Source: Aliiroseovarius sp. Z3 (GTDB lineage: Bacteria > Pseudomonadota > Alphaproteobacteria > Rhodobacterales > Rhodobacteraceae). From it: a stretch of DNA of 64,000 bases. Below the pieces are notes generated by a model that searched no databases, had not been told where the DNA came from, and worked only from the letters and a program-made list of their open reading frames with translations. A program made the position numbers and the translations under genes. The first letter of the stretch is position 1. The number at the start of each line of letters is the position of its first letter. Shown piece after piece: positions 44,342 through 52,262 of this stretch. The DNA is taken from the NCBI RefSeq assembly GCF_029105185.1, contig NZ_JAFMZK010000006.1:62001-126000 (forward strand). The letters run 5' to 3'.

Positions 44342-45673
44342 ATGGATTATTTAATCCGCAATGCACGCACGATTCTGACGATGGATGATGACAGCCGGGA
44401 ACTGTCGTCCACCGACATCCGCATAGCTGACGGAGTCATCACCGAAATCGGTCCTGATTTGCCATCGACTGGCGAAGTGATCGACGCAAGCCGCGCTGTC
44501 GTGACGCCCGGTCTGGTGAACACCCACCATCACCTGTATCAGACCCTTACGCGGGCGGTGCCGGGCGGGCAGGATGCGCTTTTGTTCGGCTGGCTTCAGA
44601 CGCTTTACCCAATTTGGTCGCGCTTTGGCCCGGACGAGATGCGGGTGTCGGCGATGGTCGGGCTGGCGGAACTGGCCCTGTCCGGTTGCACCATGAGCTC
44701 GGACCACCTGTACCTCTATCCAAACGGTGCGCGGCTTGAGGATACGATTGACGGCGCCCGTGAGGTTGGATTGCGGTTTCACCCAACACGCGGCGCGATG
44801 TCGATCGGTGAAAGCGATGGCGGTCTGCCGCCAGATATGCTGGTCGAAGATGAACGTGCCATCCTTGAGGACTGCATCCGCGTGATCGACGCGTTCCACG
44901 ATCCGTCGGATGGCGCGATGCTGCGGGTTGGTGTGGCCCCGTGTTCCCCGTTTTCGGTCAGTCGCGAATTGATGCGGGACGCCGCCGTTTTGGCGCGTGA
45001 CAAGGGCGTGATGATGCACACCCACTTGGCTGAGAACGACGAGGATATCGCCTATAGCCAAGCGCAGTTCGGTTGCCGCCCCGGTCAATACGCGGAAGAT
45101 CTGGGATGGGTTGGGGATGATGTCTGGCACGCCCATTGTGTCAAACTGGACAGCACCGAGACCGCCCTGTTCGCCCACACGCGCACCGGGGTTGCGCATT
45201 GTCCGTGTTCGAACTGTCGGCTTGGGTCGGGGATCGCGCCGGTGCGTCAGATGCGGGATGCAGGTGTCAAGGTCGGGCTGGGCGTGGACGGATCGGCCTC
45301 GAACGATCAGGGCAATCTGATCGACGAGGCACGGCAGGCGATGCTGTTGCAGCGCGTCGCTTTCGGGGCCGACAAGATGAGCGCCCGCGAGGTCTTGCGC
45401 ATTGCCACCCGTGGCGGGGCCGAGGTTCTGGGGCGGTCTGATTGTGGCCAGATCGCCGTGGGCAAACGGGCAGATATAGCAATCTGGGATGTCTCCGGGC
45501 TGGAATCCGCGGGCAGTTGGGATCCTGCGGCGCTGGTTCTGGCCGGGCCGCGGCAGGTGCGCGACCTGTTCGTCGACGGGCGCCAGATCGTGCGCGACGG
45601 TCGGATGACGACGATTGATTTGCCGCGCGTGATCGAAGATCAGAACAGGTTGGCGACCCGCCTTGCAGGATGA
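44342..45673 (+). CDS. 8-oxoguanine deaminase (amidohydrolase)
   Basis: 443 residues from ATG 44342 after GGAGGAG. A metal-dependent amidohydrolase with metal ligands in VNTHHHLYQTLTRAVPG, HTHLAEN and the His of AHCVKLD, and a catalytic Asp in VDGSASND. The sequence pattern after HxH (TRAVPGGQDALLFGWL) is that of 8-oxoguanine deaminases, formerly annotated as atrazine or hydroxydechloroatrazine hydrolases. Releases urate and ammonia from oxidised guanine. The guanine deaminase gene close by on the opposite strand supports purine catabolism. Confidence 0.85.
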   Translation: MDYLIRNARTILTMDDDSRELSSTDIRIADGVITEIGPDLPSTGEVIDASRAVVTPGLVNTHHHLYQTLTRAVPGGQDALLFGWLQTLYPIWSRFGPDEMRVSAMVGLAELALSGCTMSSDHLYLYPNGARLEDTIDGAREVGLRFHPTRGAMSIGESDGGLPPDMLVEDERAILEDCIRVIDAFHDPSDGAMLRVGVAPCSPFSVSRELMRDAAVLARDKGVMMHTHLAENDEDIAYSQAQFGCRPGQYAEDLGWVGDDVWHAHCVKLDSTETALFAHTRTGVAHCPCSNCRLGSGIAPVRQMRDAGVKVGLGVDGSASNDQGNLIDEARQAMLLQRVAFGADKMSAREVLRIATRGGAEVLGRSDCGQIAVGKRADIAIWDVSGLESAGSWDPAALVLAGPRQVRDLFVDGRQIVRDGRMTTIDLPRVIEDQNRLATRLAG

Positions 45674-45778
45674 ATGGCCGCCCAGTGTATTTTGCGTTGG
45701 GCGCCCTTCTCTGTTATGATCATCGGTATTTTAAACCATAACTCACGCGGATATTGCCGCAGAAAGGATGGGCTCACC

Positions 45779-46102
45779 ATGCTTTCCGTAATGAGTGACA
45801 AGACATTTCTAGCACTGGCTGCGGCCCTTGGTTACGGGGTCGCGACCGTTTTGATAAAACACGTTTCTTATGGCTTTGCGCTGCTGCCTCTGGTGCTGCT
45901 GGTCACGGTTTTGGCGGGCACAGTCGTATCTGAGGTGCTGTTGCTTAGGCAGGTCGAGCTTGGCCTTGCCTATGTCGCGATCATCGCCACCGAATCCCTG
46001 CTGGTGCTGGGTTATTCCTTCGCTATTGGCGAAGGTCTGTCTCGGCAGGAATTGGCCGGGGCTGTGTTCGTTCTGTTCGGGGTCGCGCTGGTCAGCTTTT
46101 AA
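45779..46102 (+). CDS. Small membrane protein, EamA/SMR-like
   Basis: 107 residues from ATG 45779 with AAAGGA upstream (a second ATG at 45791 is possible). Four membrane segments, with LAAALGYGVATVLIKH, LVLLVTVLAGTVVSEVLLL and LGYSFAIGEGL typical of small multidrug or EamA half-transporters, which work as dimers. It may export a product of the flanking purine deaminases, but that is only a guess. Its end overlaps the convergent guanine deaminase gene by 11 bp. Confidence 0.75.
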   Translation: MLSVMSDKTFLALAAALGYGVATVLIKHVSYGFALLPLVLLVTVLAGTVVSEVLLLRQVELGLAYVAIIATESLLVLGYSFAIGEGLSRQELAGAVFVLFGVALVSF

Positions 46103-47378
46103 GGCATGCGCCATTCGCCCAGACGGCTTTGATCGCGCGGTCATCCCCCATCATGATGGTGGGGAAGATGGCTTGCCAAATGTCCTCGGCGCGCGCGGCG
46201 CGCTGGGCGATGGCCTGTGTCGAAGCAAGGTCGATCACGGCAAGGTCGGCCTCGGTTCCCGCCTCCAGTGTGCCGATCCTGTCGTCCATGCGCAGGGCGC
46301 GGGCCGATCCCTCGGTCGCGAGCCACCAGAGTTGAGCGGGATGCAGCGGGTGGCCGCGCAGTTGCGCCACCTCATAGGCAGCGGCCATCGTGCGCAGCAT
46401 CGAAAACGACGACCCGCCACCCGTGTCCGTTGCCAGCCCGATGCGGTGCCCCTGATCCATCAGGCCCGCCATGTCGAACAGGCCGGAGCCGATGAACATG
46501 TTCGAGGTCGGGCAGTGGATCAGGCTTGCCTCGACCTCGCGAATGCGATCACGTTCGCGGTCGGTCAGGTGAATGGCGTGACCAAGAAGCGCGCCGGACC
46601 CGAGCAGGCCGAAGCGTTCATAGACATCCAGATAATCTCTGGCCTCGGGGAACAGGTCGGCGACCCATGCGATTTCCTCGTGCTGTTCGCTGATATGTGT
46701 CTGCATCAGCACTTCGGGATGTTCCGCCCATAACGCCCCGAGCGCGGCCAGCTGGTCGGGCGTCGATGTGGGGGCGAACCGGGGCGTGATGACATAGGAC
46801 AAGCGATCCTGCCCGTGCCACCGCTCCAACAGCATTTTGCTGTCATCATAGGCGCTTTGCACCGTGTCTTGCAGCGTGTCCGGCGCATTGCGATCCATGC
46901 AGGTCTTGCCTCCCAGCACCCGCAGCCCGCGCTTTGCGGCGGCCGTGAAATAGGCATCCACGCTTTCGGGATGGATGGTGCAATAACTAACGGTGGTTGT
47001 CGTGCCAGATGCGGTGACCAGATCGAAATAGGTTTCGGCAATCTCGGCGGCGTGGGCGGGATCGCCGAACCGGCTTTCTTCGGGGAAGGTATAGCTGTTC
47101 AGCCAGTCGATCAGACGCTTGCCCCACGATGCGATGATGGCCGTTTGCGGATAGTGAGCATGGGTATCGACGAAACCCGGCGTGATAAGCGCGTCGCCGT
47201 ATTCTGTAACCTCGGCCTGCGGGTATTTCTGTCGCAGATCATCTGCTGGTCCGACATCCGCGATCTTATCGCCATTGATGGCCACTGCACCGCGACGTTC
47301 ATATATCGTGCTTTCGGGCAATGGGGTCTTGAACGGGTCGGCAGTGAAGCGGACGGTCTGTCCCAGAAGAAGCTGCAT
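46092..47378 (-). CDS. guaD: Guanine deaminase
   Basis: 428 residues. An amidohydrolase that converts guanine to xanthine. The family signature PGFVDTHAHYPQT, SGTTTTVSYC, the metal motif HISEQHEE, and CPTSNMFIGSGLF followed by GLATDTGGGSSFSM are specific for bacterial GuaD. Convergent with the small membrane protein gene and, beyond it, the 8-oxoguanine deaminase gene. Confidence 0.94.
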   Translation of the reverse strand: MQLLLGQTVRFTADPFKTPLPESTIYERRGAVAINGDKIADVGPADDLRQKYPQAEVTEYGDALITPGFVDTHAHYPQTAIIASWGKRLIDWLNSYTFPEESRFGDPAHAAEIAETYFDLVTASGTTTTVSYCTIHPESVDAYFTAAAKRGLRVLGGKTCMDRNAPDTLQDTVQSAYDDSKMLLERWHGQDRLSYVITPRFAPTSTPDQLAALGALWAEHPEVLMQTHISEQHEEIAWVADLFPEARDYLDVYERFGLLGSGALLGHAIHLTDRERDRIREVEASLIHCPTSNMFIGSGLFDMAGLMDQGHRIGLATDTGGGSSFSMLRTMAAAYEVAQLRGHPLHPAQLWWLATEGSARALRMDDRIGTLEAGTEADLAVIDLASTQAIAQRAARAEDIWQAIFPTIMMGDDRAIKAVWANGACLKS

Positions 47379-47506
47379 GTCGTGCCTTTCGTAAACGCCA
47401 CCGGGCAGGCTAGGGTCTGAAATTTAACGTGGCAATGGGTTTCTTGCGGTTCCATTGCGCCCGGCCATGTCCTATGTTCGCGCTGACCAAAGCGGAGGGC
47501 CTCGTG

Positions 47507-48889
47507 ATGCTGGACGATCAACATAGCGACGATGTGCTCGAAGAAGGGGACTATGAGCTGGACAAGGAAGTGTTCCAGCCGGTTCTGGCAGCGCTGGAAG
47601 CCGAGGATTCAGAGGCGCTGATCCGGGCGCTGGAACCTGTCCACGCCGCCGATATCGCTGATATCCTTGAACAGTTGGGGCATGACCAACGTGTCGCGCT
47701 TGTCCGACTTTATGGTGGTGAGCTTGACGGTGAAATCCTGTCCGAACTGGACGAGGGGCTGCGCGAAGAAATCGTCGGGGCGATGTCCCCGAAGGCTTTG
47801 GCCGAGGCGGTCCGCGAGCTGGAAACAGATGATGTTGTTGACCTGATCGAAGACCTTGATGAACCGCAAACGGCGGCGGTTCTGGGTGCTCTGGATGATG
47901 ACGACCGGGCGGTGGTCGAGCAATCCCTGTCGTATCCCGAGGAATCTGCAGGCCGCCTGATGCAGCGCGAGCTGGTGTTCGTGCCAGAGCATTGGGATGT
48001 CGGGCAAACCATTGACTTTCTGCGTAATCAGGACGACCTGCCCGAGCAATTCTATCACGTCATCCTTGTCGATCCCCGGATGCGTCCGACGGGCTATGTG
48101 ACGCTGGGCCGCCTGATGGGCAGCGCGCGCAAGGTCAAGATGGCCGATATTGTCGAAGACAGCTTTCGCACAATCCCGGTCATGCAGGACGAAGGCGAGG
48201 TCGCTTATGCTTTCAACCAGTATCACCTGATCTCGGCTCCGGTTGTCGATGCGGATGACCGTTTGGTCGGGGTGATCACCATTGATGACGCGATGGTCAT
48301 TCTGGATGAAGAACACGAAGAGGATATCATGCGTCTGGCCGGGGTGGGTGAAAGCAGCCTTTCGGACCGCGTGATTGACACCACCAAGCGCCGGTTTCCG
48401 TGGCTGGCGGTGAACCTTGTGACCGCCATTTTGGCGTCCTTGGTGATCGCGCAATTCGAAGATGTGATCGCACAATTCGTGGCACTGGCCGTCTTGATGC
48501 CCATCGTGGCCTCGATGGGAGGCAATGCTGGCACGCAGTCGCTGACGGTGGCCGTGCGTTCGCTGGCGACGAAAGACCTGACATCAGCCAACGTGTGGCG
48601 TGTGATCCGGCGCGAAGCCATGGTGGGGCTGATCAACGGGTTGATCTTCGCCGTCGTCATGGGGGTCGTGGGTGTGGCGTGGTTCGGCACGCCCTTGCTG
48701 GGCGTCGTGATCGCGGTCGCGATGGTCGTGAATTTGGTGGTGGCCGGTCTGGCCGGGGTTATCATTCCGGTTGTGCTGGAACGCCTCGACATCGACCCCG
48801 CGCTGGCATCTGGTGCGTTTGTGACCACGGTTACGGATGTTGTGGGCTTCTTTGCGTTCCTTGGACTTGCTGCGGTGATGTTGCTTTGA
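47507..48889 (+). CDS. mgtE: Magnesium transporter MgtE
   Basis: 460 residues from ATG 47507, 8 bp after GGAGG. The domains are in the normal order. First is an acidic N domain of HEAT-like helices with repeated DIADILEQL-type segments. Two CBS domains follow (RMRPTGYVTLGRLM and RLVGVITIDDAMVIL), then five membrane helices starting at about residue 310. The pore-forming PIVASMGGNAGTQS motif is complete. No Mg-sensing leader RNA was recognised upstream. The stop overlaps the TTG of the next gene. Confidence 0.95.
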   Translation: MLDDQHSDDVLEEGDYELDKEVFQPVLAALEAEDSEALIRALEPVHAADIADILEQLGHDQRVALVRLYGGELDGEILSELDEGLREEIVGAMSPKALAEAVRELETDDVVDLIEDLDEPQTAAVLGALDDDDRAVVEQSLSYPEESAGRLMQRELVFVPEHWDVGQTIDFLRNQDDLPEQFYHVILVDPRMRPTGYVTLGRLMGSARKVKMADIVEDSFRTIPVMQDEGEVAYAFNQYHLISAPVVDADDRLVGVITIDDAMVILDEEHEEDIMRLAGVGESSLSDRVIDTTKRRFPWLAVNLVTAILASLVIAQFEDVIAQFVALAVLMPIVASMGGNAGTQSLTVAVRSLATKDLTSANVWRVIRREAMVGLINGLIFAVVMGVVGVAWFGTPLLGVVIAVAMVVNLVVAGLAGVIIPVVLERLDIDPALASGAFVTTVTDVVGFFAFLGLAAVMLL

Positions 48890-49458
48890 AGATAGATCAA
48901 GACGACCTGAAAAAGACGAAGGCCGAGGCGCGCAAGGCGGCCTTTGCCCGCCGGAAAGACGTGCATAGCGAGGCGCGGTCCGCAGCGGGTGTCGCGCATC
49001 TTTTGTCCGTGGTCACTGATCACAAGGGCAGGGCACTCTCCGGCTATATGCCGATCCGCACGGAAATCACGCCAGTGCCTGTAATGGCGGCGATGGCGGC
49101 GCATGTGCCGGTTTGCGTGCCGGTCATTGGCAAATTGGGCGAGCCGCTGCGCTTTGCGCTCTGGACGCCGGATTGCGAGATGACCGAGGGCGCTTTTGGC
49201 GCGCTGATCCCGGCGACACGGCAGTTCATCGAACCCGAGGTTCTGATTGTCCCCTTGCTGGCTTTTGATCGTAAGGGCGGGCGTCTGGGGTATGGTGGCG
49301 GGTTTTATGACCGCACGCTTGAAGGGCTTCGGGCCAAACGGCCAACGCTTGCCATCGGCTATGCCTACAGCGCGCAGGAGGTCGACGCCGTGCCGCTGGA
49401 ACCCACCGATCAGCGGTTGGACGCGATCGTCACCGATGAAGGTGTTCATTGGGTGTGA
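48886..49458 (+). CDS. 5-formyltetrahydrofolate cyclo-ligase
   Basis: 190 residues from the TTG at 48886, which overlaps the mgtE stop. Converts 5-formyl-THF to 5,10-methenyl-THF using ATP. The substrate and ATP motif LGYGGGFYDRTL is clear, with EVLIVPLLAFDRKGGRLG before it and a basic N-terminal KKTKAEARKAAFARR helix. Real length and folding region match the family, so the odd start codon is accepted. Confidence 0.92.
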   Translation: MKIDQDDLKKTKAEARKAAFARRKDVHSEARSAAGVAHLLSVVTDHKGRALSGYMPIRTEITPVPVMAAMAAHVPVCVPVIGKLGEPLRFALWTPDCEMTEGAFGALIPATRQFIEPEVLIVPLLAFDRKGGRLGYGGGFYDRTLEGLRAKRPTLAIGYAYSAQEVDAVPLEPTDQRLDAIVTDEGVHWV

Positions 49459-49509
49459 TCTCAACGCTTTAACTTGCCCTTTCACGTGATCCCCCCTAGG
49501 GCTTGGGGC

Positions 49510-50334
49510 ATGAAGATACTTTTTCTTGGCGACATCATGGGGCGCGCGGGCCGACGCGCCGTGACCGAACGGCTGAAGGGTCTGCGCGAGGCGTGGAAAC
49601 TGGATTTCGTGGTGGTGAACAGCGAAAACGCAACCGGTGGGGCGGGACTGACCGCAGCGCATGCGCGCACCATATTGGACGCGGGTGCCGATGTGATCAC
49701 GCTGGGCGACCATGCGTTTGATCAGCGCGAGATGCTGACATTCTGCGAGCAGGAATCGCGGATTATCCGCCCCCTGAACTATGCCAAGGATGCGCCGGGA
49801 ACCGGGGCGCGAGTGTTTTCCGATGCACGAGGGCGTAAGATTCTGGTCACGCAGGCGTTGGGCCAGGTCTTCATGAAACGTCCCTTTGACGACCCGTTTT
49901 CGGCGGTCGATGCAGTGTTGAAGCGTCATCCCCTTGGGGGCGCGGTTCAGGCCACGCTGGTCGATATCCATTGCGAAGCGACATCCGAGAAGATGGGAAT
50001 GGGTCATTGGTGCGACGGGCGCGCCAGCATTGTGGTCGGCACGCACACGCATGTGCCAACGGGTGATGCGCAGATTTTGCCAAAGGGCACGGCGTTCCAA
50101 TCCGATGCCGGGATGTGCGGCGACTATGACAGTGTGATCGGAATGCAGAAAGAAGAACCGATGCGCCGCTTCATCACGGGCATGTCGAAGAGCCGCTTCA
50201 CCCCCGCAACGGGCGAAGCCACTTTGTCGGGCCTGTATGTTGAAACGGATGACCGCACCGGCAAGGCCACGCGCGTTCAGATGATCCGCGAAGGTGGGCG
50301 GCTGGCGCAATCGACCCCATTGGATATCGGCTGA
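49510..50334 (+). CDS. YmdB-like metallophosphoesterase (TIGR00282)
   Basis: 274 residues from ATG 49510 (MKILFLGDIMGRAGR). Conserved metallophosphoesterase order: GDIMG, NSENATGG, TLGDHAFDQRE, and GTHTHVPTGDAQI near residue 180. Relatives in Bacillus hydrolyse 2',3'-cyclic nucleotides and affect motility and biofilm. Here the usual GNH triplet reads GDH. Follows the cyclo-ligase gene within 51 bp. Confidence 0.88.
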   Translation: MKILFLGDIMGRAGRRAVTERLKGLREAWKLDFVVVNSENATGGAGLTAAHARTILDAGADVITLGDHAFDQREMLTFCEQESRIIRPLNYAKDAPGTGARVFSDARGRKILVTQALGQVFMKRPFDDPFSAVDAVLKRHPLGGAVQATLVDIHCEATSEKMGMGHWCDGRASIVVGTHTHVPTGDAQILPKGTAFQSDAGMCGDYDSVIGMQKEEPMRRFITGMSKSRFTPATGEATLSGLYVETDDRTGKATRVQMIREGGRLAQSTPLDIG

Positions 50335-50471
50335 GCTGGCCTTTCGGTCGCCCATTCGTCGAAATCGGGTTTGCCGTTGATCCCATGTCCTGCAGCGACG
50401 GTGAAAACCGCGCTTGCTCAGCGGGTGCGCTCCGGGCAAGACTGCGTTGACGAACCGAACAGGGTTAACTG

Positions 50472-52256
50472 ATGGGTCTATTTGATTTTGGCGATATGAC
50501 GTTGGCCGTGCTTTCGCTGCTGGTCGTGGCGGGCATGTTCGTGATGTTCTTGCGTGAAACCTTTCCGACCGAGGTTGTGGCCATTGGCGGCGTCGCCATC
50601 ATGCTGATCCTTGGCATTCTGGATTACGATCAGGGTCTGCAAGTATTGTCGAACCCTGCGCCGTGGACCATCGCCGGCATGTTTATCGTGATGGGCGCGC
50701 TGGTGCGGACGGGTGCGCTTCACTGGTTTACGCAGATTGCCGAACGCCGGGCGGAAAAAAGCCCGGTGATCGCCCTGTCCGCCCTGATGGGGTTCGTGGT
50801 GATCGCCTCGGCTTTCGTGTCCAACACGCCTGTCGTCGTGGTGATGATCCCGGTCTTTGTGCAGCTTGCCAAGAAAATCGGAACATCGGCGTCGAAACTT
50901 CTGATCCCGCTGAGCTATGGAGCCATTCTGGGTGGCACACTGACCCTGATCGGGACATCGACGAACCTGTTGGTCGACGGTGTGGCGCGCGCCAACGGTC
51001 TGAAGGCCTTCACGATATTCGAGGTCACGCCGCTGGGCATCGCGCTGGTCGCTTGGGGCATGATTTATATCTACTTTATTGCTCCAAAGATCCTTCCGGA
51101 TCGCGACAGCATGGCGTCGCTTCTGTCGGACCGGTCTCGCAAGAAGTTCTTTACCGAAGCGGTGGTCCCGCCGGAAAGCAACCTGATCGGGCGCGAGGTG
51201 AACGGCGTGCAATTGTTCAAACGCGATGGTGTGCGGCTGGTGGACGTGGTGCGCGGCGATGCCTCGCTCCGGCGCAATTTGGATGGGGTCACGTTGCAAG
51301 TCGGTGACCGGGTGGTTTTGCGCACCGCCATGACTGAATTGTTGAGCCTGCAACGGGACAAGAGCCTGAAACGTGTGGATCAGGTGTCTGCGGTTGAAAC
51401 AACGACCGTCGAGGTTCTGATCACCCCTGATTGCGGTATGGTGGGAAAGCAGTTGGGCCGGATGCGTCTGCGCCGCCGCTATGGTGTCTATCCGCTTGCG
51501 GTGCATCGCAAGAACCAGAATATTGGCCGCCAGCTTGATGATCTTGTCGTGCGGGTGGGCGACACGCTGCTGCTGGAAGGTGCCCCCGAGGATATTCATC
51601 GGCTGGCGCAGGATATGAACCTTCTCGATGTCTCAAAGCCATCGGCGCGCGAGTATCGGCGTGGTCACGCCCCGATTGCCGTCGGGGCATTGGTGGGTCT
51701 GGTCGTGCTGGCTGGACTTGGCTTGGCGCCAATCTTTTATCTGACCGTGCTGGCGGTGGCCGTGGTGCTTCTAACACGCTGTATCGACGCGGACGAGGCA
51801 TTCGGGGCAGTCGACGGCCGGTTGCTGGTTCTGATTTTCTCGATGTTAGCGATTGGTGCCGGATTGGAAAACTCGGGTGCAGTCAGCTTGATCGCGGAAA
51901 ATGTGGCACCGCTTCTGGGCAATTTGCATCCGTTCCTGATCGTCTGGGCGATCTATCTGCTGACTTCGGTCCTGACCGAACTTGTGTCGAACAATGCGGT
52001 CGCCGTGGTCGTCACGCCAATTGCTATTGGGCTGGCCAATGCGTTGGGGTTGGATCCGCGGCCCTTGGTCGTGGCTGTAATGGTGGCGGCATCAGCCAGC
52101 TTTGCCACCCCAATCGGATACCAGACCAATACGCTGGTCTATGGTCCGGGTGGCTATAAATTCTCGGACTTCCTGAAAGTCGGTATTCCGTTGAACCTGA
52201 CGGTGGGGCTTCTGGCGTCGGCTTTGATCCCGTTTATCTGGCCGCTCCAGCCTTAG
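50472..52256 (+). CDS. SLC13-family permease with RCK_C domains (1)
   Basis: 594 residues. About ten to twelve membrane helices carry the divalent-anion/Na symporter motifs SNTPVVVVMIP, LIGTSTNLLVDG, SNNAVAVVVTPI and GYQTNTLVYGPGGY. Two TrkA C-terminal-like cytosolic domains lie between the halves (about 210-390; LIGREVNGVQ and GMVGKQLGRM). Transport of sulfate or dicarboxylate is possible, not proven. It converges with a same-architecture paralogue 6 bp away. Confidence 0.88.
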   Translation: MGLFDFGDMTLAVLSLLVVAGMFVMFLRETFPTEVVAIGGVAIMLILGILDYDQGLQVLSNPAPWTIAGMFIVMGALVRTGALHWFTQIAERRAEKSPVIALSALMGFVVIASAFVSNTPVVVVMIPVFVQLAKKIGTSASKLLIPLSYGAILGGTLTLIGTSTNLLVDGVARANGLKAFTIFEVTPLGIALVAWGMIYIYFIAPKILPDRDSMASLLSDRSRKKFFTEAVVPPESNLIGREVNGVQLFKRDGVRLVDVVRGDASLRRNLDGVTLQVGDRVVLRTAMTELLSLQRDKSLKRVDQVSAVETTTVEVLITPDCGMVGKQLGRMRLRRRYGVYPLAVHRKNQNIGRQLDDLVVRVGDTLLLEGAPEDIHRLAQDMNLLDVSKPSAREYRRGHAPIAVGALVGLVVLAGLGLAPIFYLTVLAVAVVLLTRCIDADEAFGAVDGRLLVLIFSMLAIGAGLENSGAVSLIAENVAPLLGNLHPFLIVWAIYLLTSVLTELVSNNAVAVVVTPIAIGLANALGLDPRPLVVAVMVAASASFATPIGYQTNTLVYGPGGYKFSDFLKVGIPLNLTVGLLASALIPFIWPLQP

Positions 52257-52262
52257 CGTATT

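Noticed and set aside
47379-47506. Magnesium-sensing leader RNA (M-box) before mgtE
   Set aside because: The region is only 128 bp and does not show the conserved M-box segments or a terminator hairpin.
48223-50439. 738-codon minus-strand frame opposite mgtE, cyclo-ligase and ymdB-like genes
   Set aside because: Spans three well-supported plus-strand genes; low-complexity translation without recognisable domains.
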